From Trichinella spiralis (lineage: Eukaryota; Nematoda; Enoplea; Trichinellida; Trichinellidae), in assembly GCA_000181795.3 (NCBI GenBank), contig CM012954.1:17084843-17148842 (forward strand): 64,000 bases of DNA, given 5' to 3'. Within the stretch, counting starts at the first letter, position 1; the number at the start of each line of letters is the position of its first letter. Both the position numbers and the translations under genes were made by a program. The notes under the pieces were generated by a model. It saw nothing but the letters and a program-made list of their open reading frames with translations. It had not been told where the DNA came from and ran no database searches. This document shows, piece by piece, positions 1 through 11,784 of this stretch.

Positions 1-211
1 CCCGGGGACCCCCAAGGCATCATCGCCTCCTAGCCCACGTGCTGGCCTCACGATTTTGGCCGAGATGACCTTGGGTGGATCCATCTGATCCACCCTCGAC
101 GGACCAGATGGCCATTCTGATCCGCCGAAGACGTAGCTTCCGCACCAGATGGCGTGCGTTGCTAGGCAGATGTGAACCGTTACGCCTACAAAGCCTTGCC
201 GCCTCATGCAC
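1..211. repeat. GC-rich repeat-like fragment at window edge
   Basis: This stretch is far richer in G and C than the AT-rich sequence after it and the change near base 215 is abrupt. It has an open frame on the minus strand with many Arg codons, but no family that I can name. Such a compositional island next to transposon debris suggests a mobile-element or repeat fragment that continues beyond the window. It could also be part of a gene truncated by the window edge. Confidence 0.4.
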
Positions 212-1599
212 ATCAAATTGCCGTCACACCTGATACTCAATATTAATGTACTGTCCTGCAGAACCAACTCATGTTTGCATACTTACCGTATGATTTACAA
301 CTCATCATTATTGATTTAATGTATTATGCCTACTTATCTTTTCGAATAAATCTGACTACTGTAAGTTGCTGTTTTTTGCTTGCAATTAAAACCCTCTAAT
401 TAACTATTAAAAAACCCTGCTGAAATATGTAGTTACGAGTGATGTTATTATACCTAATTAGAAAATATTATGACCCACTTTTGTGTTTACATTGTATGTT
501 AATCATTTATTAAAAAACTCTCACTGCTAAAATATGTTGTTTCGAGTGACGTTATTTAACCTAATTAAAAATTAAAATACTCAGTGTAGCATTTACGTTG
601 CCTTTTAAACTTTCTAATTAGCATATTAAAATTAATCTCATATTTAATACATTGTTTTCCTAGATATTACGGATTAATAACATTCTATTTATAGAAGATT
701 ACTTCCTATTTATAAAATGATTAAACTCGTTGCACCTTGCCTAAGCTGATTGTTTATTTCATTTATACCAAGTTTAATTTTGCCCTTGCCTAATTAAAGG
801 GGACCCCAATTAACATTTTATAAGTAAAAAATTTATATTGAAACAATATCTAATTCACCAATAATTAATAAATAAATAAAATTATGCTTATTTAATGTTT
901 ACTATATTACATCCCTTTTAACTGTTTACATAACACTGTTTTAAAGTAAAAATCTACTTTGACATTACATTCTTTAAAGTAAAAAACTGATTTAAACTAA
1001 AAATATATTATTATCAGTATAAAATTAATGAATAATTAAAATCTTTTATATGATGAAATGTAAATGAAAAACTGGTTAACTTTTCTACTTTAAAACAGTG
1101 TAATGTAAACAAAAACTGAATTTGCCCAATTATTAGATGAATGAACATTATATTTTCTATATCATTTAAGTTCCTTAATGAATAAATTAATGTATAAAAT
1201 TTTAACAAATTTAAGCATTACTTAGCATGATTACATGGGGAAACTCTCGATGGAGATTAATTTCAAATGTATTATGCCTAAACTGATGAAAGGTGCAACG
1301 CCAAATGAACTAGTTAAAGGTGTGACGGCAAATCTGATGTCAATCATTGGCCAAGTGTCAGAGCCGGCGTAACAATAACACAAACGCATAGCGACGCTTA
1401 CCGTTCCTCTTGGGGGAGTAACGATCACCACTAGATTGGCACTGAAACAGAGTCTCAGCACTACGTCAATTGCGAATTTGCATAACTGCCTCTAGGACAG
1501 ATACGTCTTACGAATTCACATAGATGTTGAAATCCCATTGCACAAGATTTCAAACAACGTCCATTTCCACACAAATGGACATGGTCATCTCTTTAAAAC
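212..1599. other. AT-rich non-coding stretch with short local repeats
   Basis: No gene is seen. Two diverged copies of a segment of about 70 bases start near 408 and 510 and share the pattern ATTAAAAAAC, then GTTACGAGTGATGTTATT or its variant GTTTCGAGTGACGTTATT. An inverted repeat has arms near 922-950 and 1082-1112 that share the core ACACTGTTTTAAAGTA. From about 1230 to 1590 the base composition becomes more balanced, leading into the GC-rich block that follows. It may be one decayed repeat. Confidence 0.5.
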
Positions 1600-1800
1600 C
1601 GGTCTCTGGCCAGCACGGGACTAGGAGACTCCGCCGAGGGAAGTCCCCGTTAACGGGCAGGAGGGCGGGGGGCGGCGCGGGGGCGGTCGGGCTGAAAAAA
1701 AACCTTGCTTGAGATCCCATTGCTGGGATCCGAGCAAGGCGGCAGGCCTCTGGTACCGCAACCGGGAGAGGAAGAGGTGAGCTTTGAAAATATGGACTTT
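1600..1800. repeat. GC-rich island with a stem-loop
   Basis: An island dominated by runs of G and GGC lies at 1620-1700, inside AT-rich DNA. It is followed at 1703-1739 by a near-perfect hairpin: the left arm reads CCTTGCTTGAGATCCCA, the loop is TTGC, and the right arm is its complement apart from one mismatch and one bulged base. Composition and hairpin point to a repeat or mobile-element end rather than a gene. No transposase or tRNA-like structure is recognised. Confidence 0.45.
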
Positions 1801-4369
1801 GATCATTTGATACGGTTAGGGTCGCGTCGTGCAGTGTAACCCGTCGAACTCCTGCACACCACCCTATCTCACATTCCTCCTATCCTTGCACTGCTATTCT
1901 CAAACATTTACTTATTCTAATACTCAAACTATAGCAGTGCTACAAACTCACTATGCTCAAAAATTGTCCTTTGAAATGATCGACAAATTATTCAACCATT
2001 TCACTTTCCGCAAATGAACCCTAAACTCAACTCGACAAGGCATGGGACGTGAAAACGTTCAAATGCGGAAAGCCACTCAAATTTATTATAATAATACTCA
2101 TGATCTACATCCAGTTACTCTAATTAACAAACGTTTGAATTAAATGCTCCACCAACTTACAGCTCGAGTTTATATAAATTACAGACTCAAGAACTCCTCA
2201 GTGAAGTTTAACTAATTAGCCTAACTCAAAGAATTATACTTACCAAACTTACCCCTTGTCTTTGGGATGTCTTCTTTTATCTTCTATTCTTCTGTATCTA
2301 AATGTTGGAGAATTAATTTAATGAAGTAATGTTTTAATAAATAAAAAAACAAAGCCGTTAGTATTGTTCTTCTTCGTCTGTCATTGCATTGAAAGCGCCA
2401 TTGTTCATTCGCCGCACATCGTTCGCCTACAATCATTTGAAATGAGTTTCTAGAGCAACTAATAGTAGCCACAGGAAAATTTACATAAAGTTCATTTCTA
2501 CTGATTAACAAGTATGAAACGTATTTCATTTCGTTGGACAAACATTATTTGGGCCACGCATAAGCTCAAAAGCAAACAAATTGAAAATGTACTCAAATTT
2601 GCATACAAACTAGACAACGCCCATGCTTGAAGAGATAACATTCTATCATATCTTAAAGCATATCTTGCTTTACATTTAACGCGAAAATGAATTGATCAGA
2701 TGCCGTTCAACCCTGCTATAAGTCAACAGTCTGTTTGACTGGCGCTCTGCTAATCTGAAGGTAATTTTCAAATGGCCCAATTTGCATAAAAGTCAGGCAA
2801 TGCGCATGCAGCCGAATAAACCGGCGTAAGTAAGTTGAATGTGCTACACAGAGATGAATTAGGACATAATCTCAACATAATATAAACAATGTGCCCACGT
2901 TGGCTGCGCCCCTTGATCAACAAAATTAACTGGATGAAAATTTTGATTCATTTATTTTCTTGATGATGTAAAATTTTAAAAACAATATTAAATGATAATG
3001 AAATTAAATAATTTATGTATGAAAACAGTATTTTTCTGACCTGCATAATAGAGAACACTGTCCGCTTAGTGATATTCCACCTGTTCAATTCAGAATGAAA
3101 TTGAATGCTATAAGCAAGTGAAAATTGAAAAATTTATCGTCTTTTACAGTTAAATCTAGATTATTACGCAAAGTAATAAATTGAAAAATGAATTTGATCA
3201 GAGCCTACAATGTATAGATTTATGTACTTCAGAATTCTGTATAAAATTGTTGTGCATATTTATTCAAAACCTACGTAAATACAGAAAAATACTGACGCTG
3301 AAATATACAAAGCACAAAAAGCATGAGTACAAAAAGTTTTGACACTGAATTTTTTTCTGAATACAGCTTTTTTCCCTTGCAGTTAAGTTACGCACCGCCA
3401 CCGCTAATCACACACCAGTGAAACGAGATATCAAATATGGATGCAATGTTCGCTCTTCTCTGATGAGGTCGTTTCTTTCAAACCTTCTTATCAGTAATTT
3501 GGCAATTAGTATACTGTATAGAACTGTATTTATAATTATTAATTATATTTCCATGCTTTCATTTTTCAAATATACTTCAACTTAATGATGTGCATAATAG
3601 ATCGACACTTTGCACGCAGAATTAAAAATTCTTTAAGTGAGATAGAAATTCTTATAAAGATAAATTTTCACCTCACTTCAACATGAAAAAAAAACAGAAA
3701 TACAGTTTTACTTTGAAAAATATCTTACTTACATCTAACATATTACAAACTTCACTAACTTAATTAAACAAAGGAATAACCTCTGTTTATAGAATCATCC
3801 CAAGCCAAACGTTACAGAATCAGCATAGAAAAAAATCGCATTTACCCTTTGTGTTCACATGTTTTACTTCGTGTTGTCTGCGTTTTCACTTTTTCTTTAT
3901 CCATTTTTATTCCTGTAAAAGTGATATTAAATGAAAAATTTTGATGCTTTAGACACATAGTAAAAGATACAACAAATATGAAATTGAATTTTCAATTATA
4001 TCCAATTAATTATTTTCAATTAAATGATAGTTATTTACAAAATAAGTATCGAATGCTTTGAAAAAAACGAAACCAAAATAGAAAAATATGATGCCTTTCA
4101 GCAATTGAAAACTGACTTCAGTAGTTACTGAACGCCACTAATAAAATCAGAGAATCTTCATATGGCTGCCACTTGCCAGAAACTAATACAAGATTACTGA
4201 GAGTAAGGAAATTTTTAAAGGACCCTGATTTGCATATTGTAGCGTTAGAAATGGGTTTTAGTGCATTTGAAATTATTCTCAAAGATGAATGCTAACCTGG
4301 CGCTGACGTTATGGAAATTATAGACATTCATGTACAAAAACTTACTGATCCAGCAGGTAGGGACGGTTA
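1801..4369. other. AT-rich stretch without recognisable genes
   Basis: No reading frame here resembles a known protein, and no paired splice signals join the short open frames. Patches with more balanced composition (for example 2690-2890 and 3380-3470) may be old repeat fragments. I see nothing else that can be supported. Confidence 0.5.
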
Positions 4370-5075
4370 CATTTAACTTATCTGAATCTGATTTCAGATG
4401 TCTTGTTAAATTTATCCAATGAAGACTTTTAGAAAATTCAGAAATGAACTTGACTGGCGGAGGTCACCAATTAAACATTCGGTTAATACATAAACTGTGT
4501 GACTGAACGCTAACACAAATAATTAACTTAGACAAAACCCGCCCCTGCACGTCTGAATTTGAGATTTGAAAATTCAAAAATGACCCACATAAATGGAACT
4601 CATGGCGAGAAGCTTTTCACGAAAATGTAAAGACTCTGATTTTTCGCTTTGACAAACAAAATTAGCCAAATCAAAAATGCAATTTACAAAGTGTTTCTAA
4701 TTACGTAAAATAAAAACAATATAATAAGTAAAAGTGCAAATAACTTTTGGGAAAAAAAGAAGCAGTTTTTGATCGTGCTGCCTCGCTGCTAATACCTACA
4801 TCTGCGCACATTGTAAGAGTGCACAAATGGCCACATCAACCACCAGTGGAATACGAACGAGCGAACGTTTCCACTGCCAAGCAGAACGAAATAATTTTCG
4901 TATTTATAATAAGAGCAAAATATTATTATTCGTTACATTCATCTTGATTTTTAATAAATTTGTTAGAATACAGCATTTTGAAAAAACAAACATTATGTCA
5001 AGAAGTTAATCTTATAATGAAAATTTCAATTTACGTCTAGCATGAAAGGAAGAATATTTTATTATATCTTTTATG

Positions 5076-5112
<37 letters not shown>

Positions 5113-8100
5113 GACTTTTGCTGTTTTCTCTATGAAATTTATTTTAAACGTTGCAAAGCGTATATTGCTCGGAGCCCATTAGTGCTTTTCGTGTCTAAGG
5201 CCGACTGCTCCTCAAATTTTTGAGGTATTCAATCTTAGCACCAACCACCAGTGGAATACGAGCAAGCAAACGTCTCGACCGCCGATTTCCATAAAACTTT
5301 TCTTTACATTTATAATTAAGAATACATATAAATGTAAAGACTTCTGCTTATTGCTTTCACAAACAAAAGTAAACAAACAAAAAATGTAATTTACCAAATA
5401 TTTCAGATGATGTAAAATTTCAGAAATAATAATGCAGTGATAAAATAAAGTTGAAGAACTTGCTGTATAGAATATTTTGGTTGGAATCCATTACGATTCA
5501 GTGATGAAAAAAAACGGTCAATAGTATTACCTCCCTGCATTGCGGCAAGGAAATATTAAACCCTCAGGATGCACACTTTGTAAGAGTGTACAAACCACCA
5601 TATCAACCATCAGTGGAATACGAACATGCGGACGTTTCCACTGCCAGTTGAAATAAAATAATTTTAATATTTATAATTAGAGCAAACTTTTGATTTTCAT
5701 AAACGATTTTTATGGAAAAATAGTATAAATAATAAAATTAAAGGGTAGAATTGTTCATAAACAAAATTACTATACGCGTTTCTGACTAATGTATTGCTTT
5801 AAATTAAATGCAAATTGTGTGAAAAAATATTTACAAAAAAAGAAAATACTGTTTTCTCCATATCAGATGCTACTTCGACTATATTATCAGTTTTGCAACG
5901 TGAAAATGAATAAATACATTTTATTCAAATACTATTCAGTAGTTTCTTAGCTCAGCTTAACTCTCTTATTTTCGCTCATTACTCTACATGTAATGAATAA
6001 TATTAATTTACGACAATTAAATTTCACTTAATTTATTCAATTTTTGAATATAAAAAATTGTAAATGGTGCAGAAATATTAATTGATTTCAGTAATTCGCT
6101 TTTAATAATAATTTGTTTATAAGATATTTGTCTTCTTTTTAAAAATATAAATACATGAACAAACTGCTGTTGATCTTAAACATAAAATTTTACACAGAAC
6201 AGATCTATTCTTAATAATGCTTAATATAATCATGTTCAATGATTATATATTAGCGGACGTAATTGGAATAATAGCAATTTATGTAAAGTAACCGGATAAT
6301 TTAGAGAGTGCATTGCATTAAAAAAGAATAATGATGCGTAAAACATTGAGATACCCTGCCAAATTTAACCAATGAAAACATTTTAAAAATTCAAAAATGA
6401 CCTTGATATTTAAAATTCAGTCAAAATATAAATTACCGGGCAGAAAACGCCATAACAAAAAATTCACTTAGACAAAACACGCCCCCGCATGCCTGAATCT
6501 GAGATTTGAAAATTCGAAAATGACCCACATAAATGGAACTCATGACGAAAAGCTTTTCAGAAAAATGTAAAGACTCTGGTTTTTCGCTGTGACAAACAAA
6601 ATTAGCAAAATCAAAAATGTAATTTACAAATTACTTTTAATTATGTAAAATTAAAAAAAAATAATAATTCAAAATATGATTTGAACTCTGTTGCGTTTTT
6701 ATGAAGTGGTAAGTAGGTTTGCACTGTCCTGCGGGACATTTGCGCACTTTGTAAGAGTGCACAACCCCACACATCAACCATCAGTGGAATACGAACGAGC
6801 GAACGTTTCCACTGCCACTGAGAATAAAATTATTTTGATATTTACAATTAGAGCAAAATATTATTGTTCACGATATTTACTGTTGATAATTATTAGAAAC
6901 ATATAAGAGAAGAAATCACATATCAAAAAATTAATTTTATAATAAAAATTTAAATTTACTCGCAACATGAAAATGAAAATATTTCATTTTATCATTTACG
7001 TATATAAATTTGTTTGCTATTTTCTGCATGAATTCTATTTGAAAAATTGTAAAATCGGGGAGTGGCCGCATTTTTATTGAAGGGCATTGTTACTAGATGA
7101 CTGGCTGAGCTCATAGCGTTGATTTCATATGCATTATGCTCGTAACTGAGGAATCGCATGATTAGCGATACTTGTCGTTGGTACTGAAAGCGCCACATCA
7201 TCTAATACAGTGGAATACAAACATGCAGACGTCTGCACCGTCAAGTCTAATAAAACATTTTTTATATTCATAATTAGCAGTATAAATTATTGTTGTCATT
7301 TAATTTTTTATTTTTAACTCATTTGTTTAGAATTTTATAAAATTTTTATGTAAATAATTTCCGTTAATTAATGTTGAAATTCTTTCCTTTCATATTTGAA
7401 ATGATTATTATCATAAAAAGCACAGCTTTGTTTTTGATTAAACTTTTTTTATGAAAAAAACGAGTGAAAATAATAAAACTAAAGGGTAGAAATGCTTGCA
7501 AACAGAATTAATGTACGTGTTGCTGTCTAACGTATTGTTCTAAATTTAGAAATAAATGTGGGGGAAAATCTGCACAAAAGGAAAATATTGTTGTTTCCAT
7601 ATTTGATCATACGTTGACTATATTCTTAGATTTGCAGCATGAAAATCAGTAAATACATTTTATTAAAATGTTACTCTATAGCTCAGCTTAACTTTTCTAT
7701 TTTCTTTAATTACACTACTAATGAATAATATTGATTTGCTACCATTGAATTTCAGATAATTTGTTCAGTTTTTGAATATAAAAAATTGTAATCGATGTAG
7801 AAATATTAAATGATTTTGATTTTCAAAAGATTAATGAAATATAATGCCGCAGGACTAGTTGTGCGTTGAATGAATGAGAGATGCTAGAAAAGAAATGATT
7901 TTTTAGCAAAGCTGATTTGTATAGTACGCTTGTAACGTTCTTGGCTAAAACTCAACCCTTATTAGATTTCCTCTTGAATAATAAATCATAATAGCATCTC
8001 AACCAAATATGCGATATAAAAAATTCAACTTTTAGCAGAAGTCCATTTCCATGCTTAAACTATTTTACTTTTAATAATAATTTGTTTATCTTATATTTGC

Positions 8101-8220
8101 TTTCTTTTTCAAAATTTAAATACCTTTACAAACTGCAGTTGAACTTAAACAAAAAATTTTGCGCAAAACAGATCTATTCTTACTAATGCTTAATATAATT
8201 ATGCTCAGTGACTGTAAATT
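4370..8220. repeat. Diverged tandem duplication, unit about 1.9 kb
   Basis: Two consecutive copies are visible, about 4370-6240 and 6340-8220. The left parts match around 4534-4720 and 6473-6650, sharing the strings GACCCACATAAATGGAACTC and AATGTAAAGACTCTG. The middle parts match around 5740-5960 and 7480-7690, sharing AAAGGGTAGAA and AAATACATTTTATT. The right parts match around 6100-6235 and 8065-8215, sharing ACAGATCTATTCTTA. The second copy carries about 245 extra bases (7815-8066). Neither copy encodes a convincing protein. The short frames they share (about 4747-4947 and 6691-6906) look similar only because the DNA is duplicated. Confidence 0.8.
5075..5112. repeat. (TA)n microsatellite
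   Basis: A run of alternating T and A interrupted by single G bases. It lies inside the first copy of the tandem duplication and is absent from the second. Confidence 0.9.
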
Positions 8221-8510
8221 CATAAAGATGCATGTATTTTCCTCATGTATGTTCTACAGTACTCTGATGTAATGAAATGCAACGTACAGAAAAATAGTCA
8301 AACTCACCTCATTTAGATAACTAAATTTGTGTGTACTGTTGTAGAAATTGAATGACGTATTCGAATTAAACTTTTGATGCTTGTCAGTTAGAGGTACATG
8401 TTATTGGAACTAAGTGTGAAAACGTTTATTGCTCTTGAGTACATAGACGTGCAATAATTGGCAAATCAATGGCTGGTTATGAAATTCTACAAAGTAGTTT
8501 CTGTTGCTAA
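8221..8510. other. AT-rich spacer
   Basis: Short spacer between the tandem duplication and the piggyBac fossil; nothing recognisable. Confidence 0.4.
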
Positions 8511-9420
8511 TTAGGCATTTGTAAACACTGCATTTATTGCACAGGCATGTGGCTGATGTAGACCACAGTCTGCATCTTCTTCAAATTTGTGTGATTTCTG
8601 GCCAGTGGCCAGTTTGATCCTTTGCCATTTTTGTTGAGACGTCAGTTGGTCAGTCGTCTTTCCATTCGTCGTGACGGCAGGGGTAGCCTTGAAAAATATG
8701 CACGAGATTAAACTCTGGAAGCTGTAATAGGCTTGTTCACAAGACACAGCGACTGGCTAACTTGGCAAGTGAAGCTTTGTGCCTGTGCTTGTTCCAGGCA
8801 TCTTTTGCTGCGTCTATTATGAAGATTCTATGGATTAGCATAACATGGCAGTGCTAGTGATCCAAAAGAAAATGCGACGATTCCACTTTCGACTTTTGCG
8901 TTCTATGCCGTATAGAGCAGCGATCATGTTGTTCAGGTCTATACTACCCATATACATGTTGTAATTTTTTCAATATTTGGGATTTTAGCGCCTATTACTT
9001 TTCACCGTCTTCCTCACAGCTGTTTTTGGCTTTACACCAATATATGTCGATGTCGCTAAGACGTGTCTGTTGTCATACCAAGCGTCCGTTCTAGAGTCAT
9101 AAGCACCTCTGCCGCTTGACTTTAGATCTTTCTCAGAGAGCGGCGGGCAGCCACGAAGTCTGTTTGGTCTAATGGTCCCACAGGATAGGATTCCCATTTT
9201 TTAGCCGCAGTTGTAATTCAAGAAATGTGTAGTAATTGTCAAAGAACAGTTTGTAGTTTCTGCACTTTGGCAACGTTTCACACTGTTTTAATACATAATT
9301 TTCCATTTGAAAAAACAGTGGGTCTTCGACAATCAGATTTTTCGCGTCGTAAAATATGAAATCATAAAATAAACCCGGCTTACCGGCAGGAGAAATAACC
9401 TTGAAGCCCCATTTACAGCA
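8511..9420 (-). pseudogene. Decayed piggyBac-type transposase
   Basis: Read on the minus strand, this is a broken transposase of the piggyBac (DDE_Tnp_1_7) family, which moves DNA by cut-and-paste at TTAA sites. Segments typical of the family appear in the right order. First comes KWGFKVISPAGKPG near 9415-9370, then CETLPKCRNYKLFFDNYYT near 9285-9225, where the Asp in FFDNYYT is a catalytic-triad position. Next are GTIRPNRLRGCP near 9180-9145, GRGAYDSRTD near 9110-9080 and a degenerate YVYMGSIDLNNM segment near 8955-8920. Frameshifts and in-frame stops separate the pieces, so it cannot make an active enzyme. Sequence upstream to about 10.3 kb may be more of the same element but is too decayed to assign. 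No terminal repeats were found. Confidence 0.85.
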
Positions 9421-11155
9421 TACTGCTCTACAATGTGTGCGCCAGATCTAGTCGAGCGAAACGCGCGTTCCCCATCTTCACATTAATATCTACCAGTAAA
9501 AATTATTATTTCTACGTTGTTAAGCTCAATTAATCCTTAAGTTTGGATAGCTGAGTTCTCAATTTATACATCAAAATGCAAATTCATTTTTTGGCCTCAC
9601 CTACATGCACGAAAGAATGCATTATAAAAAAATCTACCAAGATGAGAAAAAATGAAAAATAAAATATAGTTAAGAAAGCGTCAAAAACACATTAACACAA
9701 GCATAGCTAACAATCACGCTTCCGTCAATAGCTATGGGGCACAAAACATTATGTATCAAACTTGATACGCTGGGTCTGAAAGAATTACTGCTTTTAATTA
9801 ATGATCAATCTTTGAAAAGTCGAACATAATTGAGGCTCTCCAAAGTTGTCATTATGAAGATACTGAAACATCTCCTTGAATCTGTTTCTGCCGATTGTAT
9901 CTGAGATGGCATCACATCAGAGCTCAACAGACTAGTACATGGAATACTGAGGCATCAGGACAAGACCCATTTTCAGCAGCACTTCAGGAAAGGTTTCCAA
10001 TTCAGATTCGTTTGTTTGAAAGTTGGAGCTACATAGGGTGGCATAAATATGAGACCGCTCAACAATGAGCTTCAGAAGTCAGAAATTTAATCTCTGCTAA
10101 AGTAATCTATGGTTCTCACAAAACATGTCGAGAACAAGATTATGTTTTTGTACATGCAGATATTCATTTACTAGAAGCACATTACTAAAGGAAATATACC
10201 CTGAAATGTCGGACTGCTTTCTTTATCCACGTATACTCCGTCTTGCTGAAGGGCTCAAGTTCCTTATCTTCTGACATCAGCTCTGCTGAACTTTAAATGA
10301 CAGTTACAGACTGCTTATCGACCTCACTGTTTCCGGATCAGATATATCAGCATCATGCAACACAATGGGCTTCTGGATTACTCTTCCACTTCGAGTAAAA
10401 CGCACACTGAAGTCATAGTCCATGACGATGGTCGAACAAATGTAAAAAAAGTTGCCGTAATTACTCTCCTTTTATATCTTTTTCTGACCCATGGCCATTA
10501 CAGATGCACAATGTGTTCTACCAAGAGAAGCGTATAGGACAACTTAAAAATTATAAAAAACTTAAAATATTAAGCTTAAATAATAAATAATACAGACTTA
10601 AAATAAAAAATAAACTTAAATGTTAAACTCTTTAAAATAATATAAAATAAATAAAATTGTTGTATATTCGAGGAAGGTTTATTGCTGTGATGAGTTAACG
10701 TACAACGGTAAAGCGTTTTTTGCTATTTATTGACCAAAACACAACTGAACACACACGATACGAGTAAGTTAAAAAGGACAAAGAATGCAACACGACTACT
10801 GACACGCATACACACGTGACTAAGAAGGAGGAGAGTCACACAGTAGGAATATAAAGATGGTCAAGCATGATACTTTTATCTTCTAGCATAATAGGAAATC
10901 TTCTCAATCAACAATGTGTCCCAACAAAAATAAAATTTATTTGAACTGAAATTTGAGGCCCGCGTCCAGCTTTACGTGGCAAAGCGAACAAATAGCAACA
11001 TCTCGCATTTGACTTTTAGCTGAAAAGAAATGGAACTTATCACTATATACTGATTCTCCTCGTTCTGGTCTTCGGTTACATCGCATTACATAAATTACTT
11101 TAAAGAAGTGAAAATAAATAAAAAATCAGTCTTTTTGGATACGTTCAGCTTTCTA
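9421..11155. other. Probable transposon debris and AT-rich spacer
   Basis: The first several hundred bases have more balanced composition than the flanks and lie upstream of the piggyBac fossil in its direction, so they may be its decayed N-terminal region. I could not match them to conserved motifs. From about 10540 the DNA is AT-rich with no gene seen. Confidence 0.4.
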
Positions 11156-11784
11156 TTAACCCTTCGCAGGTCAAGTGGGGGGCATCTTTACCCTAGCGCT
11201 GTTTTTTGCAAATATATCTACCGCACTGCATAGTTTTAGGCCAGATTTTTCTACAGCTAAATTTTATACAATTCTACACGATATACATTTTTTCAAGCGA
11301 AAATAATTAATAGATCAGGAATTATAGCGGATGAATCGCATGTCCAGCACAGAATCAACACAATCACAAATCCACCATGCAATGTTCTGAGTGCTGCACG
11401 AAAACTTGGAATCACCCATTCAGAGTGAACAGCTTAGAGAGGAAGAACAGTCCTCATCTTAAATGGGAAGAAAGCGTGGTAGATGTAGCATCTGCCCAAG
11501 AAAAAATGACCAGAAAACAGATTTCCAATGCTCCACCTGCCAAAAGTGGGTATGCAGACAGCATGCAATTAGGGAAGCATTGTATAGATGTAAAGTTTGT
11601 AGAAATTATGCCTGAACTGATTTGATTTGAAGACAGTTAAAATCGTTTATATTCAGAAAATTAATAAAAAATCATTTGTTTTTCAAAAAAAAGCGACGCA
11701 ATTGCAAAAAAAATGCATGGGGTACATTTTGCACCCCACTTGACCGTTTGAAGTAAAAATTTCGCTTGACCTGAGATAGGTTAA
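11156..11784 (+). mobile_element. Short piggyBac-type element with TTAA ends
   Basis: The element is flanked by TTAA on both sides (11156-11159 and 11781-11784), the piggyBac target-site duplication. The left end reads CCCTTCGCAGGTCAAG and the right end, on the other strand, reads CCTATCTCAGGTCAAG. The motif GGTCAAGTGGGG is in the left end and again inside the right end in inverse orientation. At 621 bases between the TTAA sites it is far too short for a full transposase. It nevertheless keeps, in frame on the plus strand at about 11463-11615, the C-terminal cysteine-rich zinc-binding domain of the transposase. It is an internally deleted, non-autonomous copy, distinct from the minus-strand fossil at 8.5-9.4 kb. 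Confidence 0.88.
11463..11615 (+). pseudogene. piggyBac transposase C-terminal cysteine-rich domain
   Basis: A 50-codon open frame with a stop at 11613-11615 has the spacing expected of the piggyBac C-terminal domain, which binds the transposon ends. It starts with RGRCSICPRK, continues with FQCSTCQKWVCRQH and ends with a CKVC pair. All expected zinc ligands are present. There is no catalytic core upstream, so on its own it could only bind DNA. Confidence 0.82.
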
